Positions 1 through 5,918 of a stretch of DNA of 6,509 bases are shown in pieces. Source of the stretch: Aquimarina sp. (GTDB lineage Bacteria; Bacteroidota; Bacteroidia; Flavobacteriales; Flavobacteriaceae); contig JAHDEF010000102.1 of assembly GCA_020628975.1 (NCBI GenBank), positions 1 through 6,509 on the forward strand, read 5' to 3'. The position numbers were made by a program, and so were the translations under genes. Within the stretch, counting starts at the first letter, position 1. The number at the start of each line of letters is the position of its first letter. Under the pieces are notes generated by a model. That model made no database searches and was not told the origin of the DNA. It saw nothing but the letters and a program-made list of their open reading frames with translations.

Positions 1-1
1 T

Positions 2-52
2 GGAGCACTTTTAGAAGGTTTAGCATTCGGTGCTTTAATCTTAGGAAAGTAA
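2..52 (+). CDS. atpE: ATP synthase F0 subunit c, C-terminal end (partial)
   Basis: Only the last 16 codons and the TAA stop (50-52) are inside the window; they read GALLEGLAFGALILGK. This matches the end of the second transmembrane helix of the F0 c subunit, the small hairpin protein that forms the proton- or sodium-driven rotor ring in the inner membrane. The glutamate encoded at 14-16, within a hydrophobic stretch about 12 residues from the C terminus, sits where the ion-binding carboxylate of c subunits is expected. The gene lies directly upstream of atpF, the usual F0 order (a, c, b). The start and first helix are outside the window, so the coupling ion cannot be judged. The identification rests on a short piece but is well supported by context. 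Confidence 0.9.
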   Translation, partial: GALLEGLAFGALILGK

Positions 53-63
53 TCTCAAAAAGT

Positions 64-104
64 AAAATCTATACCTGCAACGGTTGGTTGCAGGATAGAT
101 TTTT
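64..104 (+). terminator. Terminator-like hairpin between atpE and atpF (partial terminator, attenuator or 3'-end stabiliser)
   Basis: The left arm at 67-81 (ATCTATACCTGCAAC) pairs with the right arm at 87-100 (GTTGCAGGATAGAT). This gives 14 base pairs with one bulged A near position 73 and a 5-nt loop (82-86). A64-A66 can extend the stem against T101-T103, and a run of four T ends at 104. The shape is that of an intrinsic terminator, yet it lies inside the atp operon 38 bp before the atpF start. Because c is needed in many more copies than b, delta, alpha or gamma, the likely role is partial termination or a stable 3' end for the atpE message. That role is an inference; the structure is read directly from the sequence. 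Confidence 0.75.
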
Positions 105-141
105 AAAAAGTAATTGAACAAAAAAAGTAAAGAAATTAGAA

Positions 142-639
142 ATGAGCTTAATTAACGATTTTTCTCCAGGATTGTTTATCATACAAGCAATCATCCTTTT
201 AGTGTTAATTTTCTTATTAGGGAAATTTGCATGGAAGCCAATTTTAAACAGCTTAAATGAGCGTGAAGAAGGAATCCAAGATGCTTTAGATGCAGCTGAG
301 AATGCAAAAAAGGAGTTGGAAAATTTACAAGCTGATAACGAGCGTATTTTAAATGAAGCACGTGCTGAGCGCGATACTTTATTAAAAGAAGCTCGTGAGA
401 TGAAAGCAACTATTTTAGCTAAGGCTGAAGAAGAAGCTTCTTCTCAAACAGAAAAAATGATCAAACAAGCAAAAGAAGCTATTGTTGCTGAAAAGAAAGC
501 TGCTATTGCTGACCTTAAAAATCAAGTAGCTGGATTATCTGTAGAAATTGCAGAGAAAGTAGTGAAAAATGAATTAGCTGATAAGGACAAGCAATTAGCT
601 TTAGTAGCCTCATTATTAAAAGACGCTACTTTAAACTAA
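142..639 (+). CDS. atpF: ATP synthase F0 subunit b (peripheral stalk)
   Basis: A 165-residue protein with the layout of bacterial F0 b. It has a short N terminus, one transmembrane helix at about residues 11-29 (LFIIQAIILLVLIFLLG), and the family motif WKPILNSLNERE at 31-42. A long, charged, alanine-rich coiled coil runs from about 43 to 140, and a C-terminal piece that should contact delta follows. The b dimer anchors the stator, linking F0 subunit a to the F1 head so that alpha/beta do not rotate with gamma. The ATG at 142 gives a normal length and places the membrane helix correctly. The leader is A-rich (GTAAAGAAATTAGAA) without a convincing Shine-Dalgarno site. The gene ends 7 bp before atpH. 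Nothing is missing or unusual. Confidence 0.97.
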   Translation: MSLINDFSPGLFIIQAIILLVLIFLLGKFAWKPILNSLNEREEGIQDALDAAENAKKELENLQADNERILNEARAERDTLLKEAREMKATILAKAEEEASSQTEKMIKQAKEAIVAEKKAAIADLKNQVAGLSVEIAEKVVKNELADKDKQLALVASLLKDATLN

Positions 640-646
640 GAAGAAG

Positions 647-1195
647 ATGAGTAGAGCGGCAGTAAGATATGCGAAAGCAATGTTAAGTTTAGCAAAGGAG
701 CAAAATGCTGCTGATGCTGTTTTTGCTGAAATGCAGCAAATTAATGCTACCATTGCTAAAAGTGGTGATTTAAAAGGCTTAATTAGTAGCCCATTGATTT
801 CCGATTCCATAAAAAAATCAAGTTTAGAAGCTGTTTTTTCAGATGCAGGTGTAATAACCAAAGGTCTTTTTGGAACTTTAGTATCAAATAAGCGTATAGA
901 TAAATTACAAGATGTAGCATTAAGCTATATTTCATTATACGAAGAATATAAAGGAATTCAAGTAGCAAAGGTGACTACAGCAGTAGCTTTAAACGATTCT
1001 TTAGAAAGTGCTATTTTATCTAAGGTTAAAGAACTGACAGGTAAAGAAGCTACGTTAGAAGTAACGGTCGACGAATCTATTTTGGGTGGTTTTGTACTAC
1101 GTGTAGGAGATTTGCAATATAATGCTTCCATAGCAAGTCAATTGGCAAGCTTAAAGCAATCATTTCAAGACAATTCATTTGTCTCAAAATTATAA
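647..1195 (+). CDS. atpH: ATP synthase F1 subunit delta
   Basis: A 182-residue protein of the delta/OSCP family. It sits on top of the F1 head and joins it to the b-subunit stalk. The N-terminal helical domain begins SRAAVRYAKAMLSLAKEQ (residues 2-19), the usual start of delta, and extends to about residue 105. The C-terminal domain holds the family signature VDESILGGFVLRVGD at 141-155, followed by YNASIASQLASLK at 158-170. The length is typical. The ATG at 647 lies 7 bp after the atpF stop, preceded by the purine-rich GAAGAAG, so the two genes are surely co-transcribed and perhaps translationally coupled. The gap to atpA is 61 bp. Confidence 0.97.
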   Translation: MSRAAVRYAKAMLSLAKEQNAADAVFAEMQQINATIAKSGDLKGLISSPLISDSIKKSSLEAVFSDAGVITKGLFGTLVSNKRIDKLQDVALSYISLYEEYKGIQVAKVTTAVALNDSLESAILSKVKELTGKEATLEVTVDESILGGFVLRVGDLQYNASIASQLASLKQSFQDNSFVSKL

Positions 1196-1256
1196 TTAGT
1201 AACTAAGAGTTTTTAAGATTTCCTATAAAAAGGAAACATTATAAATAACATAAGTA

Positions 1257-2834
1257 ATGGCTGAAGTAAATCCTGCTGAAGTATCAGCAATTTTAAAGCA
1301 ACAATTATCAAGCTTCGAAGCTGGCGCTTCCCTTGATGAAGTAGGAACGGTATTACAAGTAGGTGATGGTATCGCTCGTGTATTTGGTTTATCAAATTCA
1401 CAATACGGAGAATTAGTTGAGTTCGATAGTGGTCTTCAAGGGATCGTATTAAACTTAGAAGAAGATAACGTAGGGGTAGTATTATTAGGTTCATCTATCG
1501 AGGTTAAAGAGGGAGATACAGTAAAGCGTACACAACGTATTGCTTCTATTAATGTAGGAGAAGGTGTTGTTGGACGTGTATTAGATACCTTAGGAACTCC
1601 TATCGATGGTAAAGGACCTATCGAAGGAGAAACTTTCGAGATGCCTTTAGAGCGTAAAGCACCTGGAGTAGTTTTCCGTCAACCCGTAAATGAGCCATTA
1701 CAAACTGGAATCAAGGCAATCGATGCCATGGTGCCAATTGGGCGTGGGCAGCGTGAATTGGTAATCGGTGACCGTCAAACTGGTAAAACAACAGTTTGTA
1801 TCGATACCATCTTGAATCAAAAAGAATTTTATGATGCTGGTGAACCAGTTTACTGTATTTATGTGGCTATCGGACAGAAAGCTTCTACAGTAGCAGGTAT
1901 TGCTAAAGTATTAGAAGATAAAGGCGCATTAGCTTATACAACTATCGTAGCGGCAAATGCATCTGACCCTGCGCCAATGCAGGTATATGCACCATTCGCA
2001 GGAGCGGCTATTGGAGAGTATTTCCGTGATACAGGTCGTCCAGCTTTAATTATCTATGATGATTTATCAAAGCAAGCAGTAGCATATCGTGAGGTGTCTT
2101 TATTATTACGTCGCCCACCAGGACGTGAAGCATATCCTGGAGATGTATTCTATTTACACTCTCGTTTATTAGAGCGTTCAGCAAAAGTTATTGCTGATGA
2201 CAAAATTGCATCTCAAATGAATGATTTACCAGAATCTTTAAAAGATAAGGTAAAAGGTGGAGGATCTATTACAGCTCTTCCAATCATTGAAACGCAAGCG
2301 GGTGATGTTTCTGCATATATCCCAACCAACGTAATCTCGATTACAGATGGTCAGATATTCTTAACTTCAGATTTATTTAACTCTGGTGTACGTCCAGCAA
2401 TTAATGTGGGTATTTCGGTATCTCGTGTTGGGGGTTCTGCACAGATTAAATCAATGAAAAAAGTAGCAGGTACATTAAAGTTAGATCAAGCACAGTTCCG
2501 TGAATTAGAAGCATTCGCAAAGTTTGGGTCTGACCTTGATGCAGCAACCCTAAATGTAATTGAAAAAGGAAAGCGTAACGTTGAGATCTTGAAGCAAGCT
2601 CAAAACGATCCATATACTGTAGAAGATCAAATTGCGATCATCTACGCAGGATCTAAAAACTTGTTGAAAGATGTTCCTGTAAATAAAGTAAAAGAATTCG
2701 AAACAGATTATATCGAATTTTTAAATGCAAAGCATAGAGATACTTTAGATACTTTAAAGAAAGGAAAATTAACAGACGAAGTAATTGATGTTTTAGTAGC
2801 GGTAGCTGCTGAAGTTTCAAAGAAGTTTCAATAA
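1257..2834 (+). CDS. atpA: ATP synthase F1 subunit alpha
   Basis: A 525-residue alpha subunit, which forms the F1 hexamer with beta and carries the non-catalytic nucleotide sites. It has an N-terminal beta-barrel (about 25-95), the Walker A loop GDRQTGKT at 171-178, VAIGQK at 203-208 and the Walker B strand LIIYDD at 264-269. LLLRRPPGREAYPGDVFYLH follows at 282-301. The alpha/beta family signature PAINVGISVS is at 380-389, followed by Arg390, which aligns with the arginine finger that alpha supplies to the catalytic site. A helical C-terminal domain completes the protein. The segment at about 313-337 (starting IADDKIASQ) is roughly 7 residues longer than in E. coli alpha by my hand alignment; I take this as a lineage trait. 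The start MAEVNPAEVSAIL is the usual one. No defect is seen. Confidence 0.99.
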   Translation: MAEVNPAEVSAILKQQLSSFEAGASLDEVGTVLQVGDGIARVFGLSNSQYGELVEFDSGLQGIVLNLEEDNVGVVLLGSSIEVKEGDTVKRTQRIASINVGEGVVGRVLDTLGTPIDGKGPIEGETFEMPLERKAPGVVFRQPVNEPLQTGIKAIDAMVPIGRGQRELVIGDRQTGKTTVCIDTILNQKEFYDAGEPVYCIYVAIGQKASTVAGIAKVLEDKGALAYTTIVAANASDPAPMQVYAPFAGAAIGEYFRDTGRPALIIYDDLSKQAVAYREVSLLLRRPPGREAYPGDVFYLHSRLLERSAKVIADDKIASQMNDLPESLKDKVKGGGSITALPIIETQAGDVSAYIPTNVISITDGQIFLTSDLFNSGVRPAINVGISVSRVGGSAQIKSMKKVAGTLKLDQAQFRELEAFAKFGSDLDAATLNVIEKGKRNVEILKQAQNDPYTVEDQIAIIYAGSKNLLKDVPVNKVKEFETDYIEFLNAKHRDTLDTLKKGKLTDEVIDVLVAVAAEVSKKFQ

Positions 2835-2953
2835 GAGTATTGAGATATGAGTATTGAGATATTAGATTTCAATACTCATTCTTAAATTGTTTTTATGCAA
2901 GTGGAGAGAAGTTAGTCTAAATACTCACTACTCACTACTCAATACTTAAAAGT
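2835..2953. repeat. Inverted pair of heptanucleotide repeat arrays between atpA and atpG
   Basis: This non-coding gap is mostly repeats. The left arm (2835-2869) is five 7-nt units. The first four follow GAGnnnT and form an exact 14-bp tandem duplication of GAGTATTGAGATAT (2835-2848 and 2849-2862). The fifth unit is TAGATTT. The right arm (2913-2947) is also five 7-nt units, in the opposite orientation: read on the minus strand they are AAGTATT, two copies of GAGTAGT, GAGTATT and TAGACTA. By hand, 25 of 35 positions agree between the left arm and the reverse complement of the right arm. The 43-bp spacer (2870-2912) starts with CAATACTCAT, which also pairs with the left arm. There is no open reading frame. 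It resembles a small dispersed repeat; whether it occurs elsewhere in the genome cannot be seen here. Confidence 0.8.
2847..2879 (+). terminator. Possible weak terminator or processing hairpin after atpA
   Basis: ATGAGTATTGAGAT (2847-2860) pairs with ATTTCAATACTCAT (2866-2879), giving 14 base pairs including one G-U, closed by a 5-nt loop ATTAG (2861-2865). The stem is AT-rich. Only a broken T-rich stretch follows (TCTT, then five T at 2890-2894), so it is a poor classical terminator. It could slow polymerase, protect the atpA 3' end or simply be a by-product of the repeat arms it is made from. The left arm could alternatively pair with CTCAATACT at 2938-2946, just before atpG, so two mutually exclusive folds are possible. 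Confidence 0.4.
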
Positions 2954-3814
2954 ATGGCCAATTTAAAAGAACTTAGAAGTAGAATAAAATCGGTATCATC
3001 GACGATGCAGATCACCAGTGCAATGAAAATGGTATCTGCAGCAAAATTGAATAAAGCACAAGATGCCATTCAAAAGATGCGTCCTTATACGGATAAGTTG
3101 ACTGAGTTACTTCAAAATTTGAGTGCTTCCTTATCAGGAGAAAGCGAAAGTATTTACGGTAGCGATCGTGAAGTTAATAATGTATTGATCATTGCTATCG
3201 CTTCTAATCGTGGATTGGCAGGAGCTTTCAACTCAAATATTATTAAAGCATCAAAGCGATTGGCAAACGAAGTTTACGCCGATAAAAATGTATCGTTTCT
3301 TACCATAGGAAAAAAGGCTAACGATGTGTTGAATAAGCTTTACAATGTTGTTGATAATAACAATGCGATTTACGATGATTTAAGCTTTGCCAATGCTGCT
3401 ATTATTGCAGAACAGGCAATGGCTGATTTTGTAGCGGGAAAATACGATAAAGTAGTATTGGTATACAATCAATTTATCAATGCGGCTTCTCAGAAAGTTC
3501 AAGAAGAACAATTTTTACCGATTCAAAGAATTGAGTCAACAGAAGCTTCTACAAAAGAATATATTTTCGAGCCTTCGAAAGAAGAAATCGTAGATGAATT
3601 AATTCCTAAGTCATTGAAGATTCAGTTTTATAAAGCACTTAGAGACTCTTTTGCCTCAGAGCACGGTGCACGTATGACAGCAATGCACAAGGCGACTGAT
3701 AATGCTACAGCATTAAGAGATGACTTGAAATTACAATACAATAAAGCACGTCAGGCTTCTATTACTAACGAAATCTTAGAGATCGTTGGGGGTGCCGAGG
3801 CATTAAATGGATAA
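2954..3814 (+). CDS. atpG: ATP synthase F1 subunit gamma (rotor shaft)
   Basis: A 286-residue gamma subunit, the asymmetric central shaft that rotates inside the alpha/beta hexamer and couples the c-ring to catalysis. The N-terminal helix contains LKELRSRIKSV (4-14), then MQITSAMKMVSAAK (18-31), both typical of gamma. The central Rossmann-like domain has the conserved SNRGLAGAFN at 84-93. The C-terminal helix contains SEHGARMTAMHKATDNA (235-251), and the family signature ITNEILEIVGGAEA is at 270-283. The ATG at 2954 begins MANLKELR, the standard start; no Shine-Dalgarno-like sequence is visible in the repeat-derived leader. It is the last atp gene here: beta and epsilon do not follow, and a terminator begins 47 bp after the stop. 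Confidence 0.98.
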   Translation: MANLKELRSRIKSVSSTMQITSAMKMVSAAKLNKAQDAIQKMRPYTDKLTELLQNLSASLSGESESIYGSDREVNNVLIIAIASNRGLAGAFNSNIIKASKRLANEVYADKNVSFLTIGKKANDVLNKLYNVVDNNNAIYDDLSFANAAIIAEQAMADFVAGKYDKVVLVYNQFINAASQKVQEEQFLPIQRIESTEASTKEYIFEPSKEEIVDELIPKSLKIQFYKALRDSFASEHGARMTAMHKATDNATALRDDLKLQYNKARQASITNEILEIVGGAEALNG

Positions 3815-3822
3815 TTGAACCG

Positions 3823-3846
3823 TAGACTGAGCGAAGCCGAAGTCTA
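3823..3846. repeat. Short inverted repeat TAGACT...AGTCTA downstream of atpG
   Basis: TAGACT (3823-3828) and AGTCTA (3841-3846) are exact inverted copies around GAGCGAAGCCGA. This GC-richer insert stands out against the AT-rich surroundings. It lies between the atpG stop and the terminator, with no reading frame. From memory, similar words (GACT-GAGCGAAG-...-GAAGTC and the reverse, containing CTTCG and CGCTCAG) recur between genes in flavobacterial genomes, which suggests a small dispersed palindromic repeat. This window holds only one copy, so repetition is an inference. Confidence 0.5.
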
Positions 3847-3860
3847 ACTAAACTTTACAC

Positions 3861-3891
3861 AAAACCAGTTCAGAAATGAGCTGGTTTTTTT
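3861..3891 (+). terminator. Intrinsic terminator of the atp gene cluster
   Basis: AAAACCAGTTCA (3861-3872) pairs with TGAGCTGGTTTT (3877-3888) over 12 base pairs with a single U-G wobble, closed by a GAAA tetraloop (3873-3876). The T-run spans 3885-3891, leaving three unpaired T after the stem. The matching A-run on the left side means it could also work in the opposite direction, though no minus-strand gene is seen nearby. It separates the atp genes from the flippase transcription unit. Confidence 0.93.
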
Positions 3892-3929
3892 GTTTGTGTT
3901 TACTCCTATAAAGATTAACTAGGAATCCC

Positions 3930-3937
3930 TACATTTA
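3930..3937 (+). promoter_or_regulatory. Possible Bacteroidota -7 promoter element for the flippase unit
   Basis: TACATTTA matches the Bacteroidota sigma-A -7 consensus TAnnTTTG at all but the last position. It lies 18 bp before the TTG start, which would imply a very short leader of roughly 10 nt. A new promoter is expected here because the strong terminator ends at 3891. I see no good -33 TTTG box at the expected spacing: the TTTG at 3893-3896 is too far upstream. This is therefore only a candidate. Confidence 0.3.
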
Positions 3938-3954
3938 CCTACAAAATTTCCATC

Positions 3955-5391
3955 TTGAGTATTTTCAAAAAGCTTTTTAAAGACACTTTTATTTTCGGTT
4001 TAGCGACAGTGCTTCCTCGATTAATGAGTGTTATTTTGACAAGCTTACATACCAAAATGTTAGCACCCGAAGAATTTTCGGATACGGCTGTATTTTATAT
4101 ATATTTTGGTTTTGCTCAAGTTGTATTAACCTACGGAATGGAAACTGCTTTCTTTCGATTCTACAGTAATGAAAATAATAAAGACAGTGTAATTAGTACT
4201 ACTACAGTAAGTTTAGTGGCTACGTTAATACTTATGTCAACTAGTTTTTTAATTTTCCGAAATCAAGTAGCGTCTTGGTTAAATTTCCCGTTAGAATGGC
4301 TGTATTTATTAATGTCATTATTAATTGTAGAAATTTGTTGGGTGGTTCCTTTTGCGTTATTTCGAATTCAAGGCAAGGCCATACGTTTTGCAGTAACTAA
4401 AGTAGGAGGTTTCTTGTTATATGTATTACTGAACTATTTCTTCCTATGGTTTGTGCCAAAATACAATATTCAACTCCCCGATTATTTACAATTATCATTG
4501 GTTGGGTACATATTCTTAGCAAACCTAGCTGCTAGTACGTTAACTTTTATATTTATTTCTCCTGTTTTTTTTAAAATAAAATGGGAATTAGATATTAATG
4601 TACTAAAGCGAATGCTAAAGTATAGTTGGCCAATTTTAATAGCAGGTTTAGCTTTTATGGTGAATGAAAGTATTGATAAATTGGTGTTAAGAGATCAATT
4701 AGGTAAAGAAATCATGGGAGCTTATGCGGGTTGTTATAAATTGGGGGTTTTCCTTACTTTATTTATTCAAGCCTTCAAAATGGGAGTAGAACCTTTCTTT
4801 TTCAATCAATCTAAAAGTAAAGATGCTCCACAAACTTATGCAACTGTAATGAAGTTTTACGTCATTTTTGCTTCATTAGGATTACTATTTGTCATCGTAT
4901 TTGTAGATGAAATTAAAGAATTACTAATTAGAGATCGTTCTTACTGGAGTGCTATTTCGATTGTGCCTGTAATATTACTAGCTAATTGGTGTTTAGGAGC
5001 TTATCATAGTCTTTCTGTTTGGTATAAAGTTACTGACCGCACGCATTATGGTATGTGGTTTTCTATTTTTGGTGCAGTAATAACATTGTTGATTAATTAT
5101 ACTTTAGTTGAAAGGTATGGATTTATGGTTGCTGCATGGGCAACGTTGGCAGCATATGGCTCTATGATGCTATTGTCTTATTTTATAGGAAAGAAAAAAT
5201 ACCCTATACCTTATGACTTAAAATCTATTTTGGGTTATTTAGGCATCGCTTTATCTATAAGTATATTGGTTTATTTAAATTTTAGAACAATATTATGGGT
5301 TAAGATAGCTGCAATTATCATTTTTCTAATGACAATTCTTACTTTTGAAAGAACAACTATATTATCAATGCTCAAAAGAAAAAAATTATGA
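3955..5391 (+). CDS. Polysaccharide/oligosaccharide flippase (Wzx-like, MOP superfamily)
   Basis: A 478-residue, very hydrophobic protein with about 14 predicted membrane segments, near residues 11-31, 43-66, 81-101, 115-135, 145-167, 180-203, 222-240, 257-280, 299-318, 333-352, 366-384, 387-410, 424-441 and 447-464. The N-terminal FKKLFKDTFIFGLATVLPR (4-22) and YGMETAFFRFYS (60-71) resemble the Wzx/RfbX-type exporters that flip lipid-linked sugars across the inner membrane. The substrate cannot be told. The start is TTG at 3955: an in-frame TAA lies at 3916-3918, there is no ATG between, and the first downstream ATG (residue 24) would remove the first membrane helix. The tail is basic (KRKKL). 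The gene overlaps dut by 4 nt. A nearby nucleotide-sugar enzyme supports a glycan role. The family is fairly sure; lipid II flipping (MurJ-like) is less likely. Confidence 0.87.
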   Translation: MSIFKKLFKDTFIFGLATVLPRLMSVILTSLHTKMLAPEEFSDTAVFYIYFGFAQVVLTYGMETAFFRFYSNENNKDSVISTTTVSLVATLILMSTSFLIFRNQVASWLNFPLEWLYLLMSLLIVEICWVVPFALFRIQGKAIRFAVTKVGGFLLYVLLNYFFLWFVPKYNIQLPDYLQLSLVGYIFLANLAASTLTFIFISPVFFKIKWELDINVLKRMLKYSWPILIAGLAFMVNESIDKLVLRDQLGKEIMGAYAGCYKLGVFLTLFIQAFKMGVEPFFFNQSKSKDAPQTYATVMKFYVIFASLGLLFVIVFVDEIKELLIRDRSYWSAISIVPVILLANWCLGAYHSLSVWYKVTDRTHYGMWFSIFGAVITLLINYTLVERYGFMVAAWATLAAYGSMMLLSYFIGKKKYPIPYDLKSILGYLGIALSISILVYLNFRTILWVKIAAIIIFLMTILTFERTTILSMLKRKKL

Positions 5392-5819
5392 AAATCGATA
5401 TTATAAATAAATCGGGACATGATTTGCCTAGTTACGAAACACTATTATCTGCAGGAATGGATTTACATGCCGTTGTGGATGAGCCTGTGGTGCTGCTTCC
5501 AATGGAGCGTAACATTATAGGCACGGGTTTATATATGGCATTACCAATGGGTTTTGAAGCACAAGTGCGTCCCAGAAGTGGATTAGCGGCTAAACGTGGA
5601 GTTACCGTATTAAATGCACCAGGAACCATTGATGCAGATTATCGAGGTGAAGTAGGTGTTATTCTTGTGAATTTAAGCAAGGAACCTTTCACAATTCAAA
5701 ATGGCGATCGTATCGCTCAGATGGTAATAGCAAAATTTGAAAGAGCCGAATGGAATGAAGTCACTTCATTATCGGAAACTAAACGAGGCGAAGGCGGTTT
5801 TGGAAGCACCGGTATCTAA
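5388..5819 (+). CDS. dut: Deoxyuridine 5'-triphosphate nucleotidohydrolase (dUTPase)
   Basis: A 143-residue trimeric-type dUTPase, which hydrolyses dUTP to dUMP and pyrophosphate, keeping uracil out of DNA and supplying dUMP for thymidylate synthesis in the cytoplasm. All five family motifs are present in order: AGMDLHA (22-28), RPRSGLAAKRGV (61-72), GTIDADYRGEVGVILVN (79-95), GDRIAQMV (106-113) and RGEGGFGSTG (133-142). Asp82 in motif 3 is the expected catalytic aspartate and Phe138 in motif 5 the base-stacking residue; both are intact. The ATG overlaps the flippase stop (ATGA, 5388-5391), so translation is probably coupled and transcription shared. Its place between two glycan genes is functionally odd, but I recall this order from flavobacteria. 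Confidence 0.98.
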   Translation: MKIDIINKSGHDLPSYETLLSAGMDLHAVVDEPVVLLPMERNIIGTGLYMALPMGFEAQVRPRSGLAAKRGVTVLNAPGTIDADYRGEVGVILVNLSKEPFTIQNGDRIAQMVIAKFERAEWNEVTSLSETKRGEGGFGSTGI

Positions 5820-5918
5820 AGTTTTAATAGCAGAAAATTTTACACAAGGCATATAATTAAAAGAGAAAACACTTAAACGCTGACAGCTGAATAGCTGGAA
5901 GCCGATAGAAAATATAGC
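5820..5918. repeat. Gap between dut and the nucleotidyltransferase with a GCTGA-type repeat
   Basis: This 99-bp gap contains no plausible gene and no terminator. The first part (5820-5878) is plain AT-rich sequence. From 5879 to 5907 there are four imperfect 7-8 nt units: GCTGACA, GCTGAATA, GCTGGAA and GCCGATA. They stop 11 bp before the ATG at 5919. The units are GC-richer than their surroundings and look like another small low-complexity repeat. Without a terminator the nucleotidyltransferase may be read through from dut, but a promoter cannot be ruled out. No clear TAnnTTTG box is seen. Confidence 0.6.

Noticed and set aside
1219..1236. Small hairpin TTTCCT/AGGAAA with a 6-nt loop in the atpH-atpA gap
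   Set aside because: The stem is only 6 bp with two G-C pairs and has no following T-run. It is too weak to call a terminator, and such stems are common by chance in AT-rich DNA.
191..1494. Minus-strand open frames opposite atpF, atpH and the start of atpA (191-409, 631-861, 783-968, 1213-1494)
   Set aside because: They lie antisense to well-identified atp genes, have low-complexity Leu/His-rich translations and match no family. They are shadows of the coding strand.
1870..2330. Possible novel insertion in the alpha subunit near residues 313-337
   Set aside because: It is only about 7 residues longer than E. coli alpha by hand alignment, outside the catalytic motifs, and the total length (525) is what I expect for Bacteroidota. 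It is treated as a lineage trait.
2913..2947. CRISPR-like spacing in the ACTCACT repeats
   Set aside because: The units are 7 nt, directly adjacent and have no unique spacers, and no cas genes are nearby. It is a simple tandem repeat.
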